Positions 19,858 through 30,720 of a stretch of DNA of 64,000 nucleotides are shown piece by piece. Positions within the stretch are counted from its first letter, which is position 1; the number at the start of each line of letters is the position of its first letter. Below the pieces are notes generated by a model. That model worked only from the letters and a program-made list of their open reading frames with translations. It had not been told where the DNA came from and made no database searches. Source of the DNA: Ligula intestinalis (lineage: Eukaryota; Platyhelminthes; Cestoda; Diphyllobothriidea; Diphyllobothriidae); the NCBI GenBank assembly GCA_036362985.1, contig JAYGXS010000002.1, forward strand, positions 16,328,664 to 16,392,663. The letters run 5' to 3'. The position numbers were made by a program, and so were the translations under genes.

Positions 19858-20815
19858 CTGAGAAGAAGAAAACTCGATCGCTGGGACAATAGGGCATACA
19901 GGGAAGAACTACCAAACTTGGTGGTTATCACAAGATGAGAAGAGGTGAGTTCGAAGAAGCAGTCCGGAAGAAGTCGAGAGCACTCGAACAAGCAGTTTTT
20001 TCTTTTCGACGTTTTGGATTCTCAGCCAAACCCAATATGAATTATGGTCTTAAACAAGGGTAATGAACGGGCGCTGCCGTACGTCAAAACCTCCTCGAAA
20101 GCCTTCAACCATGTTCTCCCACCATAAAAACTTAGAGTTGCAAACCGACGAAAAACGACTACTAAGCACCAACTAATGAGTTCAAAAGACTCACGGCCAA
20201 GACAGCAAATATCTGGAGTCGTTTACATCGTAGCTTACGCAAAACAAATACATCGACGAAATTAACAAAAACTACAATGCAGACAGATGGTCAAATAGGC
20301 GGCAAGATTGAGGGAGAGGGAAGCCACCTCTCAGTTCGCGGCTCACCCTGCCACACATGGAAGCTCGACGAAGCCGAAACTGGTTGATAAGGGGAAAATC
20401 GTGTGAGCACTGAATTGCTTGAGCCACAATGTTCCGGTCCACCGACAATAAAAAACTGCAAGCATCTCCCTCATCATAGTAAACGTCAACACATGACTTG
20501 GTTGGGGAAATTGGCCACGCGATTAGGGTATGAGTAAACATCATTGCCAGCGCGAATATAAGCTAGCCACACTACCGAGTAATTATCACATCAAGATGTA
20601 ATAGTGCAATGACGTTACGGCAATTCAAGGATCGGATGGGGATGAACTAACAACCATCGCTTCAAATAGGACGTCCGGTGAGGAATACGCCAACAGTTGA
20701 TGAAATTTGCATAATGTGAGTATTAAATTCTTTGTGTACTCATTATCCACATATGTGACTGCCTTTGCCGATGGATAAGAATAAGAATCCGAAACGTCAG
20801 CCTTGTTATAACAAC
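19858..20815. mobile_element. Possible decayed PLE: two terminal fragments
   Basis: At 19858-19893 the words GAGAAGAAGAAAACTCGATCG and CTGGGACAATA match the outer part of minus-strand pLTRs. At about 20775-20815 (plus) CCGATGGATAAG...AATCCGAAACGTCAG matches the inner hammerhead-like part. The ~880 bp between them has no PLE coding sequence I can recognise. Whether the two belong to one insertion is a guess. Confidence 0.35.
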
Positions 20816-20819
20816 TGTT

Positions 20820-22296
20820 TTTCTCCTCTGAATTTTTCTTCCCTCTTTCATCTACAAAATTAAAATTTTTCGCTCCCTTCGAGAAATCATAACTGACTTC
20901 ACTAATTTAATGCTTTTTGTCCAGTTGATGTTTCTAACAATTTCATAATACAAAAGTAAGCATTTCAAACGCGGGTGTTCGGGTCGGATTTAATTAGTGA
21001 ATTTGGAACTTGGGTCGAAATTCTCCAAACCTAGAATCATGACATCGAGCTAAACCTGGCCTAGCCTATGTTCTAAGCATTCGTAATAAGTTACAGTGTT
21101 AAAAGTAAGCCATCAAAATTTGTTTAGTTCTCGGAATGCAACAATTTTCACGTTTGACCGCATTGATGTCTAGAAAGTTGCTGCTGAAAACTTTACTACT
21201 GAAAGCGAAGCAGGTACTGGAACGATTTTGGACAGACAAAACAAACGTTGTAGATTATAAATCTAATCAAAGTAAATTTGAATGTTTTACCTGCATCCCT
21301 ATCTCAGTTATTTGGTTTCAATCACCACTTTTTTAGGCTAAAGCAAGATTTCCCACGCGGAAACACAGATTGAATGTAGCTTACATGATCCTTCTTTTAG
21401 TATTCACTGGTTCAAAAGAAGTAATATAAATGTTCCTCTGGTGGACTAAATGTACACCTTGACGCATACACCTATCCGGTATTGACATCAATTATCACAG
21501 CACATCTTGCACTCTAAAGATAGACCAGGCTACCTCCAAAACACATGTTTGCTGTTGGAACAAACACTATTTACGCATTTTTACAACGTCATTGCATACT
21601 ATCGCGTTAAAACATAAGACAAATCTAAGTGGCAGATGTTTCAGGCACTCCTTACTACCAAATTTGGCTGTGCACAACAACCTTAAAAGGTCAGCAAGGG
21701 ATTTTGTTTATGATAAAAGTGCATATCGGACTTTGGGCTAAAGATGAAGGGGTAGGTTAGTATTTGAGGGCTTTAAGTGGCCAACACAACATCTTATCTG
21801 ATTAAATAGCCGCCATTATTGTGTTGTACTGTTTGAAAATATTCATAGAAGTGGTCTTAACTACTGTTCATGGGCTATATTCGCGATGGTAATTTGTCGT
21901 CTCCTCGACTGTACTTTTCGTAAAATCTATTTTGTCAACGCGATTCAAGTTTTTTTTCAAGTTATGCTTTCGCTCCAAAGAAGGAGGTAGCCGTGCTCTT
22001 ATACAGAGCCCCCTGGGACGGCCTGGACGTCCACCTACAATCGCAACAGAAAACTGCGAAGCGGAAGTTCGTAAGATGGTACCGGAGAACTGCACTAATG
22101 AGGGCATCTGCCAATCTACACAGAGCAAAAGCCAGGGACGAGTGATTTTTAAAGCGAGACCGTTACTCCACTGACAGCACTATCAGTCACAATGGAATGC
22201 ATGACCCTTTTAAAAGTATGCATACCTTTATTTCTTACTCTGAAGTTCATAACATATATGATTACAGGAAAACTCAGATAACCGCCAAACACTGCA
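20820..22296. other. No supported gene
   Basis: A frame at 21932-22174 (plus) contains LGRPGRPPTIATEN, faintly like a DNA-binding hook or transposase linker, but the rest is not protein-like. The remainder is AT-rich without visible repeats. Confidence 0.3.
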
Positions 22297-22297
22297 T

Positions 22298-23246
22298 ATA
22301 CAGGGTGTCCCAAAAATATAGATAAACATTTTGAATAATTGTAAACTTGATGTTTATCATACTTGTATCATTTCAAAAAGTGAAACTATTGACGAGTATA
22401 CTTTAATTTTTGTTCAGGTAAATGGGAACGGTTGCAGTATCATCAAAAAATAACCGTGCAAATAATCCTTTTGATGATATACCACACCACGCTGTAATTC
22501 CCGGTAAATTGACATGACGGTTGACATTAACATGTGGATTCTCAGATCTCCAACAGGTACAGTTGTGGCATTTGATGGAACCATTTTATTTGAACGTGGC
22601 CTTGACACCACACAATTTTTGTTGAAAAGTCTGCATTTTCTACACATTGTTCTAACTATCGCTCGCAATACTGTACGTTTCGGTATAGATCATCATAATT
22701 AAGAGCATAGATTAATATTGGGATATAACTTTAACGACAAGGTTGCATACTGCGATGGACAGATGATTTTGAAATTCCAACCTCACGACAAGCCTGTCGT
22801 ACAGACTTTATCGGACTTCGCTGAAGAGTTTCTAGTGCTCTTTCTTCCTGTGTAAGGCACGTTGCTGATCGTTGTCTTCCAGAACGCTGTATGTGAACCT
22901 TCTAAACAGTTCCATGAGCTTCAAACTTATCTCTAATTCGAGTGATGGTAACTCGCGTTAGAGGTTCTTTTTGTACATTCCCTCTTAAACTTTCTTTGCA
23001 CTTCAAGTGCATTTTCACACTTCCAGGAGCATTTTAGAATGCATGTTCCTTCTTCAAGGTTTACTTTGACTGTCATAATTGTAATATTTGGCTATTTACA
23101 ATTATTTAAAATATAGTCAGCATGCACTGAAAAAGCAATAAAATGATATTCGTGAATACTTTTGCATTTTTTAAATAATATATTATGCTAAACACCAAGC
23201 TTACAATTATTGAAAATATGTACACATCTTTTGGGACACCCTGTAT
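22298..23246 (-). mobile_element. Deleted mariner-like element 2 (~950 bp)
   Basis: The ends TACAGGGTGTCCCAAAAA (22298) and TTTTGGGACACCCTGTA (to about 23246) are near-perfect inverted repeats flanked by TA. Two pieces of transposase are recognisable on the minus strand (see the next entry). At 949 bp it is shorter than a full mariner (about 1.3 kb), because the centre has been lost. Confidence 0.9.
22410..23060 (-). pseudogene. Mariner-family transposase relic (HTH plus part of the DDE domain)
   Basis: The N-terminal part (about 23010-22740, minus strand) reads LTRVTITRIRDKFEAHGTV, a stop, [20 protein letters not shown], then [20 protein letters not shown] and KSSVHRSM. This is the paired helix-turn-helix region with its GRxR-type linker. 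The second part (about 22600-22410) reads KATFK, a stop, [20 protein letters not shown] then [20 protein letters not shown] and [11 protein letters not shown], which is the DDE core around the WCG(I/L)SS motif. Stops, at least one frameshift and a deletion between the parts make it non-functional. Confidence 0.85.
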
Positions 23247-23249
23247 ATT

Positions 23250-26200
23250 TAGCGGTCTAAAATATCTCTTAGGATACATGAAATAGTTTGGTTTCAATTG
23301 CATCTGCCAGTTCAATTCACATTTAACAGTATCCGATCGGACTGTCACCATGTGTTCTAGGAAAACTTATATTCTTGCGACCTCTCTATCAGCGAAATCA
23401 AATGAAATCCTCTTTGTTTTGGTAAATTATATCTCGGAAAAACTTTCGTGGAATTCTCAAAACAATCCTGTGCCACACATGACCGGAAACAGTATCCGTG
23501 ACTTTGTGTCAGACCTCACATTCTAATTCCCGGAGGATAGTCAACAAAAATTTACGGAAAAATAACTGTTCAATCGTTACTTTGTCTACACCGTTTCACT
23601 TAGTCAAATGCGCATGTGCCGGTATTATATACGTTTAAGACTTGCGTTTCCACGTGTGACACAAATTTTTCCATTGTAAACGCTTTCGCTTTCCTCAAAA
23701 ACTAGTTTTCCCTTATTGGTGAAATAGCATCTGCAATAATTGTTCTGCGTTTTCATTTAGCTGGAGCTTTGTAATAATTCGTTTTGTGTTTTGGCGGATG
23801 ACTGCAGACTAATTTCGGATTGTTTCATAATGTTTCGTTAACTTGAGCATATTTTATGTGTTAGGCTACACACTGAAGCCAGCTTTTTTGCGAAGTGCGA
23901 TTGAAAATAGTTGATACTTATCTGAATATATTACAGAGAGGTCACAAGGTAGAAAGTTTTATTTTAATGGCGGAATGTGGGATAAACAGAGGACATCTGT
24001 CCTCGTCTCGCCACTAGCGCTAACACGAACAAATTCCTTTTAACTTTATCTGCCATATGTGCGAATTAATCAAAATAACCAGGGTTAAAGCGTGCAATAA
24101 ACTATATATATTGGTATTAAGACGGGATTAAAACTTTCAAATAATTAGAAAATTTGGGATTTTGTAGAGAGCTAGAGCTTTCAGCTTGAAATGTACGAAA
24201 CTTTGAAAAATAGCACAAGAATATAAGCAGTTGTCAACGAAATATCCTCCCCCCCTATTTGAGGCACGCATCAGGCAGAAATAAAGCGAGTATAAAACAA
24301 ACTTCTGAATACTCTCCATAAACCATGTTTTAGGACACCTTGACCCGTAGAAAAAACAGCCGCAAGACGAACGAATATAACATTTGTGAACTCCCGGGTC
24401 CAATAAATTTTAAGGTTATTTACAATCAAGCTAACGACTGCTTTCCTGAAACCGAAGCAATCGTTCACCAGCAAAACAAATCAAACCGCTTCACTGCATT
24501 TGAACGATATTTTATCGATGAAAAGTTAAATTAACACTTAGATCGAGGGGTCTTAACTACTTAAATCTACAAAAGCTGGTAAAAATAATGCCTGAACTCG
24601 TGTTTTCTCATTAAACTATAAATTCAGCTCACAGGCTAACGTGAGAGTGGGAGCCATGTTGACAGTTTTAAATTGCTTTCATGGTTCATGTTGGGATTCT
24701 GGCGTACAGAAGTGGAGGAAAAATGTCATTAGGAAGAGCTAGGTATCATTTTGGGAAAGATTTTTCGTTGCTCAAATATTTACCTGTCACACAGATTTCA
24801 CGTCAGGCCTTTTAGGGCGGATTTTCGAAATAAAAACGAAAATGGCTATCGAAATTAACCTTCTGTCTAAAGTGCACGTGTGGCAGAATGATTTACCCCT
24901 ATTTTTGTTCGAGATTGATGCTTTTTGTGCTGGAATACTTTCAATTCCCGAGCCTAAAAAGCAGTGAAAAGCCTAGATGGACTTTAAACATGAGATTTCT
25001 TCTGTCCAAGCCTAATGAGACAGGAATGTGAACCTTTGTGCTGGCGAATAAAATTAAAGTACATGCATCCATTTACTTAGCGGAAAACTGTTCTTTTTCT
25101 CCTCGCTTTTGCATAAAATAAATTCAACATATATTACACAGGAGAAAAAGGGCTGCCTATCTTAACTGCGCATAATGAGGATTCTGAGAGCGTTTGCTTT
25201 ATAGAAGCAGGTGAACCTACAAGCACACAAGTAAGTCCGGTAGGATTAAGGTAACTTTAGACTTAAATCGCCTTAAAGCCGGGAAAGTGGCTATAAGGAC
25301 TAGCGGAAAATCGCAAGACCTTTAGAATGGTTGACCACAACTTTTAAGTGGAACATACCTTTATTTTAGTTGCAAGTAATGTTTTCACTAAACACAGGGC
25401 ACTTTAGAAGAATTCACCTGCGCTTCCACAATCTAATAGGTGGTGTTGAAACCTTACCAAAAAGGCGTTTTACTTTCCGAAGTCCAGTTAAGCAGAGGTG
25501 GAAATGTAATGCTATGTTGATACTATCAGTGAACGCAAAAGATCATCCGAATAAGAAATTAGACGTCAATATGCCATCCAGCGTCACAGAGTTCACCTAG
25601 TCCGCCATATAATTCAGAAGAATCCAAGGATTAATTTCTTGGTAGAGGGGCTAAATGGATTGAAAAATGCAAACTCTCAAGCCCTCACATGCACATTTTT
25701 ATTCTTCTCATTGTGGAAAGTCATGAAGTGCTTTATTAAACACTGCATTTCTAGAGTATAACTGCAAACAGTGACAGAAATTAGAAACTCCCTTTCATAT
25801 TAAAGTTGGCTCTATATAGACGTGCCCGCAAGTTTTCAGCTGATTCAAACTACGAAAACTAATAAACCCGAACAAACGGGATTTGAAGATACTGTTTTGT
25901 AAACACAACTAGTTTGCAAATTTTAACTGGGAAGATTATAGGTGCTTAGCAGTTAGTATTTAAGGTTTGACTGGTTTTTAAGCTAACATTAGGGCTGTAG
26001 ACCAGTCTAACACATTTTGAAGTATATACAGACCATAAATGCGAAAAGACCGGCACATGTCAATAGCTTTTCGCCCAACCAGAAGTTGTCTCACTCTTAC
26101 GATTTCTAGAATAAAGGCTGCATGCATATCCTTTATAGAAAAGCATATATTCCTTCATGGCCCTAAGGAGAAGTTATAGGAGCCCACGAAAGTTTTCAAT

Positions 26201-26688
26201 GGACGTCAACCATGTTGTATACTTTATAAGAACCATGAATAAGCCGACCGATACGAAACTATTTGAATGAGTATTGTACGGTCTTAAGCTTTCTCGTAAT
26301 TATGACCTTAAATTAAACCGTAAGATAACACTTCTTCGAGCACAACATTTGAAGAATTAGTTTATTAACGAATAAGTCTAAAAACTGATATTTTAGACCA
26401 TGTTTTCAATCAAATATGTTGGAGTTTATGAGAAGAACGAAAATAAACGGAGGCAAAAGTCCTTATAAATAAATATTCCAGCTTTTACTGAATGTGTTTT
26501 TCGCAGCTGGCTGTAGGGAAGTGCGGTTAAAAGGCAGCATCTTGGCGTGGCCGAAATATCCCAGAGTTATTCCCTATGCTGCTTATCTGTGCAGATCCAG
26601 CTATAAAGGCCCTACTACTTAAAACGCGTCTTAGCATTCTTTTCAAAATTACATTAGCTTGGTCAATGAAAGTGTAAAAGTGCGAAAA
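23250..26688. other. Long stretch without supported features
   Basis: AT-rich, with scattered open frames up to 88 codons (24137-24403 minus, 25370-25600 plus). None has recognisable motifs, and I saw no repeats or terminal structures. It could include intron or intergenic DNA. Confidence 0.3.
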
Positions 26689-27228
26689 GGCGAACATTGT
26701 TTAAGAAGTGCCCCTCATATACCCCAACCCCCAGAAATCTGTCGTACGAGGCCGGCGTAAATAGGCGTTTTTGGGGTGACGGAAATAGAAAAAGGCAGTG
26801 AGGGAAATTTGTAGAAGTAAGTGGAAAGTGAAAAAACTGTAGTTGAACTTGTTTCCCGCTGCCGCTGAGAGTTAGTTGTTCCGCTTGTAGATTAAAGGTG
26901 TGCGCGGACTTTACTAATCTTACTACGGAGTGGTAAGTTGCACGTCAGGTAAGCATCATTTCTATTTTTTCAGGAACTTCAAGAAACCCACATTTTGATA
27001 ATCGGGTTTCTCTGCGATGCGTTAAACGATAATACATATTAGGAAAATCTGCAGATACAAGTCAACAACATTTCTGAATACAATGAAAAATGCGTATAGC
27101 AGTAATTAAAGTATATTCCACTGTCTTTTCTAATTCCTCATGCATAAAATATCTAAAAACACCGTCTCCGTAGGATTAAATGCTGGGAATATGGGTATAT
27201 GAGGTGTACTACGTAAACTACTGTTGCT
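26689..27228 (+). mobile_element. hAT-like MITE, copy C (540 bp, old)
   Basis: The ends GGCGAACATTG and CTACTGTTGCT match the other copies. The 8-bp flanks TGCGAAAA and TCCGAAGG agree at 5 of 8 positions, consistent with a decayed target duplication. It is the most diverged of the four copies. It has no coding capacity. Confidence 0.75.
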
Positions 27229-27764
27229 TCCGAAGGTAAAATGGAGTAGAAGGACAAATTCATAGAAGGCAGCACTTCGAAGCTTTGAATGATAATAGAG
27301 CCACGAATGGTTCGGTTGACTCCGTTCAAAGAAGTAGAAGCAGTGCGCGAATGTTGCTAAAAAAAACAAGTGTACAGCATGTTCTGCATGATGAAGTGCC
27401 AAAAAGTCTCATTTGCGTCATTAACCTGTTGACGTACACCAACAACCGATGAAAAGCCGAGCGCCTGATTTGAAAAACATATAAAAAAGACAGACTCGAC
27501 TGATTAGCCTAATAGGAGGCAGCTGGCTAACGTTAATCTAGTTTAAAAACCGTCGACACAGGAAGGAATGAAAATAAGCAGAACAGAATCAGAACATATA
27601 AACAAGCGACGCAAAAAAGGGAGATTAAAAAGAGGAAAGGATAAAATCATTCATACAAGCAGGGCAAAGTGAGCTCCGCAAAATATTAAATCAGCAGCAC
27701 TTGAGGCTTAGAAGTCAGCATATAATGCTGCATCTGTGTCTCAGTGGGGGAAAATAATCTCACA
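27229..27764. other. No recognisable feature
   Basis: A frame at 27130-27402 (minus) overlaps the MITE end and has no recognisable domain. An A-rich tract lies near 27590-27660. Confidence 0.3.
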
Positions 27765-27960
27765 ATCCTTTCTTAAACCTAACCTTTAAATATAACCTCA
27801 AAATGCTAACTCTAATTCTAATCTGAAACATTCAGTCCTAATCCCCGACCTAACTAGACCTTTAAACCCTTGACTTTAACTCGAAATGTTAACGCTAACT
27901 CTAAAGCCTAACCCCAAACTCCTAGTTCTTACCGAAAACCCCCAACGGTAACCCCCTAAA
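27765..27960. repeat. Degenerate telomere-like (CCTAAC)n tract, left part
   Basis: Recurrent words CCTAACC, CTAACTC, CCTAATCC and CCTAACCCC at 6-8 base spacing resemble diverged telomere repeats like those at 12800-12965. The tract stops where the PLE terminus begins (about 27970), and similar sequence resumes at about 28690. Confidence 0.5.
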
Positions 27961-28021
27961 TATAAGCGTACTCCAGAAGAAGAAGATGTAATTGCTGGGC
28001 CAAGACTTTTATTCACCTGAG

Positions 28022-28052
28022 GTTTCGAAATTCGTCGCGGAACCTTCATCAG
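28022..28052 (-). other. Hammerhead-like core
   Basis: On the minus strand: CUGAUGA, then AGGUUC-CGCGAC-GAAUUU (six consecutive pairs including two G-U), one extra C, then GAAAC. The consensus core elements CUGAUGA and GAAAC are exact; one additional base sits between stem II and GAAA. It lies at the conserved position of hammerheads in PLE pLTRs. Confidence 0.5.
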
Positions 28053-28363
28053 AGACGTTAGCAGAAAGGGGTAATTCATGCCCCGGAAAGTTGCAGCATT
28101 AAGGAAACACAGTCAATGTGCTACTGCAAACTTATGACAATTCATGAATTCTCTATCAAAAGTAATTGCCCACTTGTGCGATAATTACTTGATGATCGGC
28201 GTGCGGGCCTCGACCTGGGGGTGGAATTGGACGTGATGATTGCTCAGCCATGAATTACCCGTTTCCGCTGCTGGTTATGCTTATGTCTCTGATTAAGGAT
28301 CCACGATGGATTTAGAAACGTCAGGCGAATAAAAGGTTAGTGCTAGCAATCACTTATTCTTCT

Positions 28364-28384
28364 TCTTCTTCTTCTTCTTCTTCT
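28364..28384. repeat. (CTT)n microsatellite at pLTR edge
   Basis: An uninterrupted CTT run that ends the plus-strand pLTR. A matching run closes the next module at 28656-28686, so the triplet tract seems to be part of the terminus of this PLE family. Confidence 0.8.
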
Positions 28385-28502
28385 AAATTAATTCCTGGGA
28401 CTCGTGTGTTTGCTTGAATTGGCGATAAATATAATCAGTAATTGAGAAGAAGACAACTTGATCGCTGGGGCAATATTTTTATTAACCTTATATTCGATAT
28501 CC

Positions 28503-28512
28503 NNNNNNNNNN
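28503..28512. other. Assembly gap (10 N)
   Basis: Ten N, probably of nominal size. It separates the two halves of the inverted pLTR pair described above. Confidence 0.99.
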
Positions 28513-28587
28513 GTCTTCTTCTCAATTAATTCCCGGGACTCGCAGTTTCGCTTGCATTGGCGATAAACCTTTCTGCTACTCATGTCT

Positions 28588-28618
28588 CTGATGACGAATC
28601 CGCAACGGATATCGAAAC
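28588..28618 (+). other. Hammerhead-like core
   Basis: CUGAUGA is followed by CGAAUCC-GCAAC-GGAUAUC and GAAAC. The stem AAUCC/GGAU(A)U forms with one bulged A, and the core words are exact. An extra C follows CUGAUGA. This is one of the best-preserved candidates in the window. Confidence 0.5.
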
Positions 28619-28689
28619 ATCAGGCGAATTAACATATTTTCCCAGCGATCGAGTCTTCTTCTTCTTCTTCTTCTTCTTCTTCTTCTCAT

Positions 28690-28800
28690 AATCATGAATC
28701 CTAACCATCAATGCTTAACTGCAACTGCAAACTTAAAGCTTAAGCCTCATAAAATTAACCCTAAGTCGAATACTAACACTAATCGTAAACATTAAAAGAC
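28690..28800. repeat. Degenerate telomere-like tract, right part
   Basis: Words such as CCTAACC, CTTAACTG, AACCCTAAG and ACTAACACTAATCG continue the composition of 27765-27960 on the other side of the two PLE pairs. Confidence 0.45.
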
Positions 28801-30239
28801 AAGAAATGGGGTGGAAAGCAGGTTCCACTACCGTGCGAACACTAAAAGGTAACCTGATCTAACGACAAAATGAAGCCTCACCTCCAGTTATCGCCGAATC
28901 TACTGTTTTAATTACATTTTACACAGCTTAGCGATTTGAACTCTCAACCGCCTCAAAGGCGCAGTTACTACGGGTGGATTGCACGAAACGGGCACAATCA
29001 TGAATAAGAGTGATAAATAGATAATTGCACATCCAACTTTATAAAAATACCTTCGCACCTGATAGATTATCATCAGGTAGGCGGATATTAAACTTCTCAG
29101 GACAACGGATTGTAATAAAGTATTCTACGTAAATTCTGCGTTTGCAGATTTAAAGAAGTTTAGGCGTTTTCTCTAGAGCAGCAGAGGTCAGCAAAAAAAC
29201 ATTCAAAACAGAAATACCATCTGAGTGTCTGTAGGTTAAACCATTTTGTACTTTGCTATAATAATTTTTTCAAGCGACTATCACCGGTTGCTCACCAGTT
29301 TCGTTCATGTGGAAGGGAAGAAAAACACCAAAGTTGCATGGATTAAAGGGGTTTGGAGACTTCTCGGGAAGTTGATCCTAATCGGCGCATTCTCAGCAAA
29401 ATCTCATGACTAGTGATCATACGAGCCTCCTGTCGATGCGAAGTTTGTATTTTAATGAAAAAGGTAAACAAAAGAAGGTCAAGATCAGGGACAACAGAAG
29501 GATTTTTCTTACAGGTCGTGGAGAAATGCAGAAAGTATTTCCTCTACAGCAGGAAGATTGTATAATTCTGAAATATAATGAAGGCCACATAGTTCTTCAG
29601 TAAGGCAAAGGGCCATTTAGCGCAAAATATACAATAAAACGAAATTATAGATATAATTGAATCGAGAATAACCTTTTTCCGAATTTGAGATCCCAGAACG
29701 AGCATGTGTTTCTTTATTTCCTGGCGATGCTTTCAAACTTTGAAAATGTTATGCCGACTTTTATAAGTTATAGTTATCATTTTGCGGAGATTTCGGATTA
29801 TATGTTTGACTTCAGAATAGACTTTTATCAAGCATTTGCAACTTATAGTCAATAAACGCTAGTAAGAATCTGCGGACATAATGTTGGCCAGCTGGATTCA
29901 TTAAAATCGTTTCACAGCTGTGCTCTATTGATGTTTGCATAAAATACACTTAATAGAACTGTATCCTTTCTAACTAAATGGAAAGCACATTATTTTGCTT
30001 GCTGCATGCACCAAAATCGCCGTTTGGGACTTAATGGGACAACATCTAAATCGAACTGAAATTAATTTTAAAAAATACTGCAAAAGCTACAGAGTAGATC
30101 CTTTTTCGCGTAGTCTGCCTTCGAAGTGGCGTCTGGAAGTTGGCATCACAATCTGGCAGATGAAAATCTGCAAAGGTAAATATAGATCAGCTATCTTTTG
30201 ATAAATTAGAATCCAATCGGCATTTGTCTAAAATTTTCA
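28801..30239. other. No supported gene; one weak tRNA-like box B
   Basis: On the minus strand at 28931-28985 a box B-like GAGAGTTCAAATCGC follows TGCGCCTTTGAGGCGG, which can form a small stem. This could be a decayed SINE head. Otherwise only unassigned short frames (29406-29603 and 29995-30201). Confidence 0.3.
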
Positions 30240-30389
30240 ATGAAGTGAGATCTGGACTATGCGGGTTAGTAGAAAAAGTAGGACGGTTGTCAGGGCAGGG
30301 GGAATGGGCGGGGGGGGTCGAAACGGGGTTAACATTTGATCAGTGTTAGAGGGAGCTGGTAGTCCGTTGAGGTGTTAAGCCGCTGGCTA

Positions 30390-30560
30390 TTGGATTAGCA
30401 GCTTTTAACCATGGTAACTGCGGTGCCGCGACGGAATTCTTTTGGGCGCAAAGGACGGGTCGGCTTAGCCTGATTGCGGCCACTTCTGCCGTAGCCAAGA
30501 GACGCTGTCCAAGAAATTTTGAGTAGGTTGAAGGTACCTTGTAGATAACTCGACCCCGTT
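30390..30560 (-). pseudogene. PLE-type C-terminal peptide (same lineage as 13.3 kb)
   Basis: The minus-strand frame contains RVIYKVPSTYSKFLGQRLLA, TAEVAAIRLSRPVLCAQKNS and a tail VAAPQLPWLKAANP. It aligns with RVIYKVQPNYPKSLVQRLLA and TTEEPTIRLRKPVLFTQKNS at 13.8-13.97 kb. The apparent start Met (30591) lies inside the inverted 3' UTR arm and is not a real start. Only about 55 codons of the polyprotein are left. Confidence 0.75.
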
Positions 30561-30656
30561 TCAACCCCTCCCATTCCCCCTGCTCTGACAACCGTCCTAC
30601 TTTTTTCTACTTACCCGCATAGTCCATTTACTTAATTACCCTTTGAATGTAAAGGC

Positions 30657-30677
30657 CTGATGAGAATTATCGAAAAC
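30657..30677 (+). other. Hammerhead-like core with 2-bp stem II
   Basis: CUGAUGA-GA-AUUA-UC-GAAAAC: both core words are exact and stem II would have two base pairs and a four-base loop. Related sequence at 14182-14201. Small stems II are unusual, so cleavage is uncertain. Confidence 0.4.
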
Positions 30678-30720
30678 AAACGTATGTTCGCAAATTCATC
30701 TTCTGAATTTTTCAATGGGA

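Larger units (their letters stand above)
27970..28390. mobile_element. PLE inverted terminal pair without coding sequence
   Basis: The left module (27975-28085, reading minus) and right module (28247-28390, reading plus) are inverted copies. Both contain TCTGAT(G/T)A, GAAAC-TCAGG-GAATAAAAG, an outer AGCAAT-A block and a GAAGAAGAAG/(CTT)n edge. The inner edges match as GGGTAATTCATG. The ~160 bp centre (28086-28246) does not encode PLE protein that I can recognise. It is a pair of head-to-head pLTRs with a minimal interior. Confidence 0.78.
28437..28686. mobile_element. Second PLE inverted terminal pair, interrupted by a gap
   Basis: The left module (28437-28502, minus) reads GAGAAGAAGACAACTTGATC...TTCGATATCC and runs into the 10-N gap. 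The right module (28588-28686, plus) contains GGATATCGAAACATCAGGCG and ends CAGCGATCGAG-(CTT)n. The left part is the reverse complement of the right. The 10-N gap is therefore inside a palindromic structure. Confidence 0.75.
30252..30720. mobile_element. PLE C-terminal fragment with inverted 3' UTR duplication
   Basis: The block 30252-30331 (GGACTATGCGGGTTAGTAG...) is the reverse complement of 30548-30628. Between them, on the minus strand, lies a PLE C-terminal coding fragment. To the right, on the plus strand, the terminal module continues to about 30720 with CCTGATGAGAATTATCGAAA, as in 14167-14245. The structure is again two head-to-head 3' ends. Confidence 0.8.

Noticed and set aside
28364..28686. 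CRISPR-like or tandem gene array suggested by repeated CTT edges
   Set aside because: The repeats are triplet microsatellites at PLE termini, without spacers. No CRISPR array was seen anywhere in the window.
30565..30591. Start codon of the 81-codon minus frame
   Set aside because: It lies in the inverted 3' UTR arm; PLE similarity begins only at RVIYKV.
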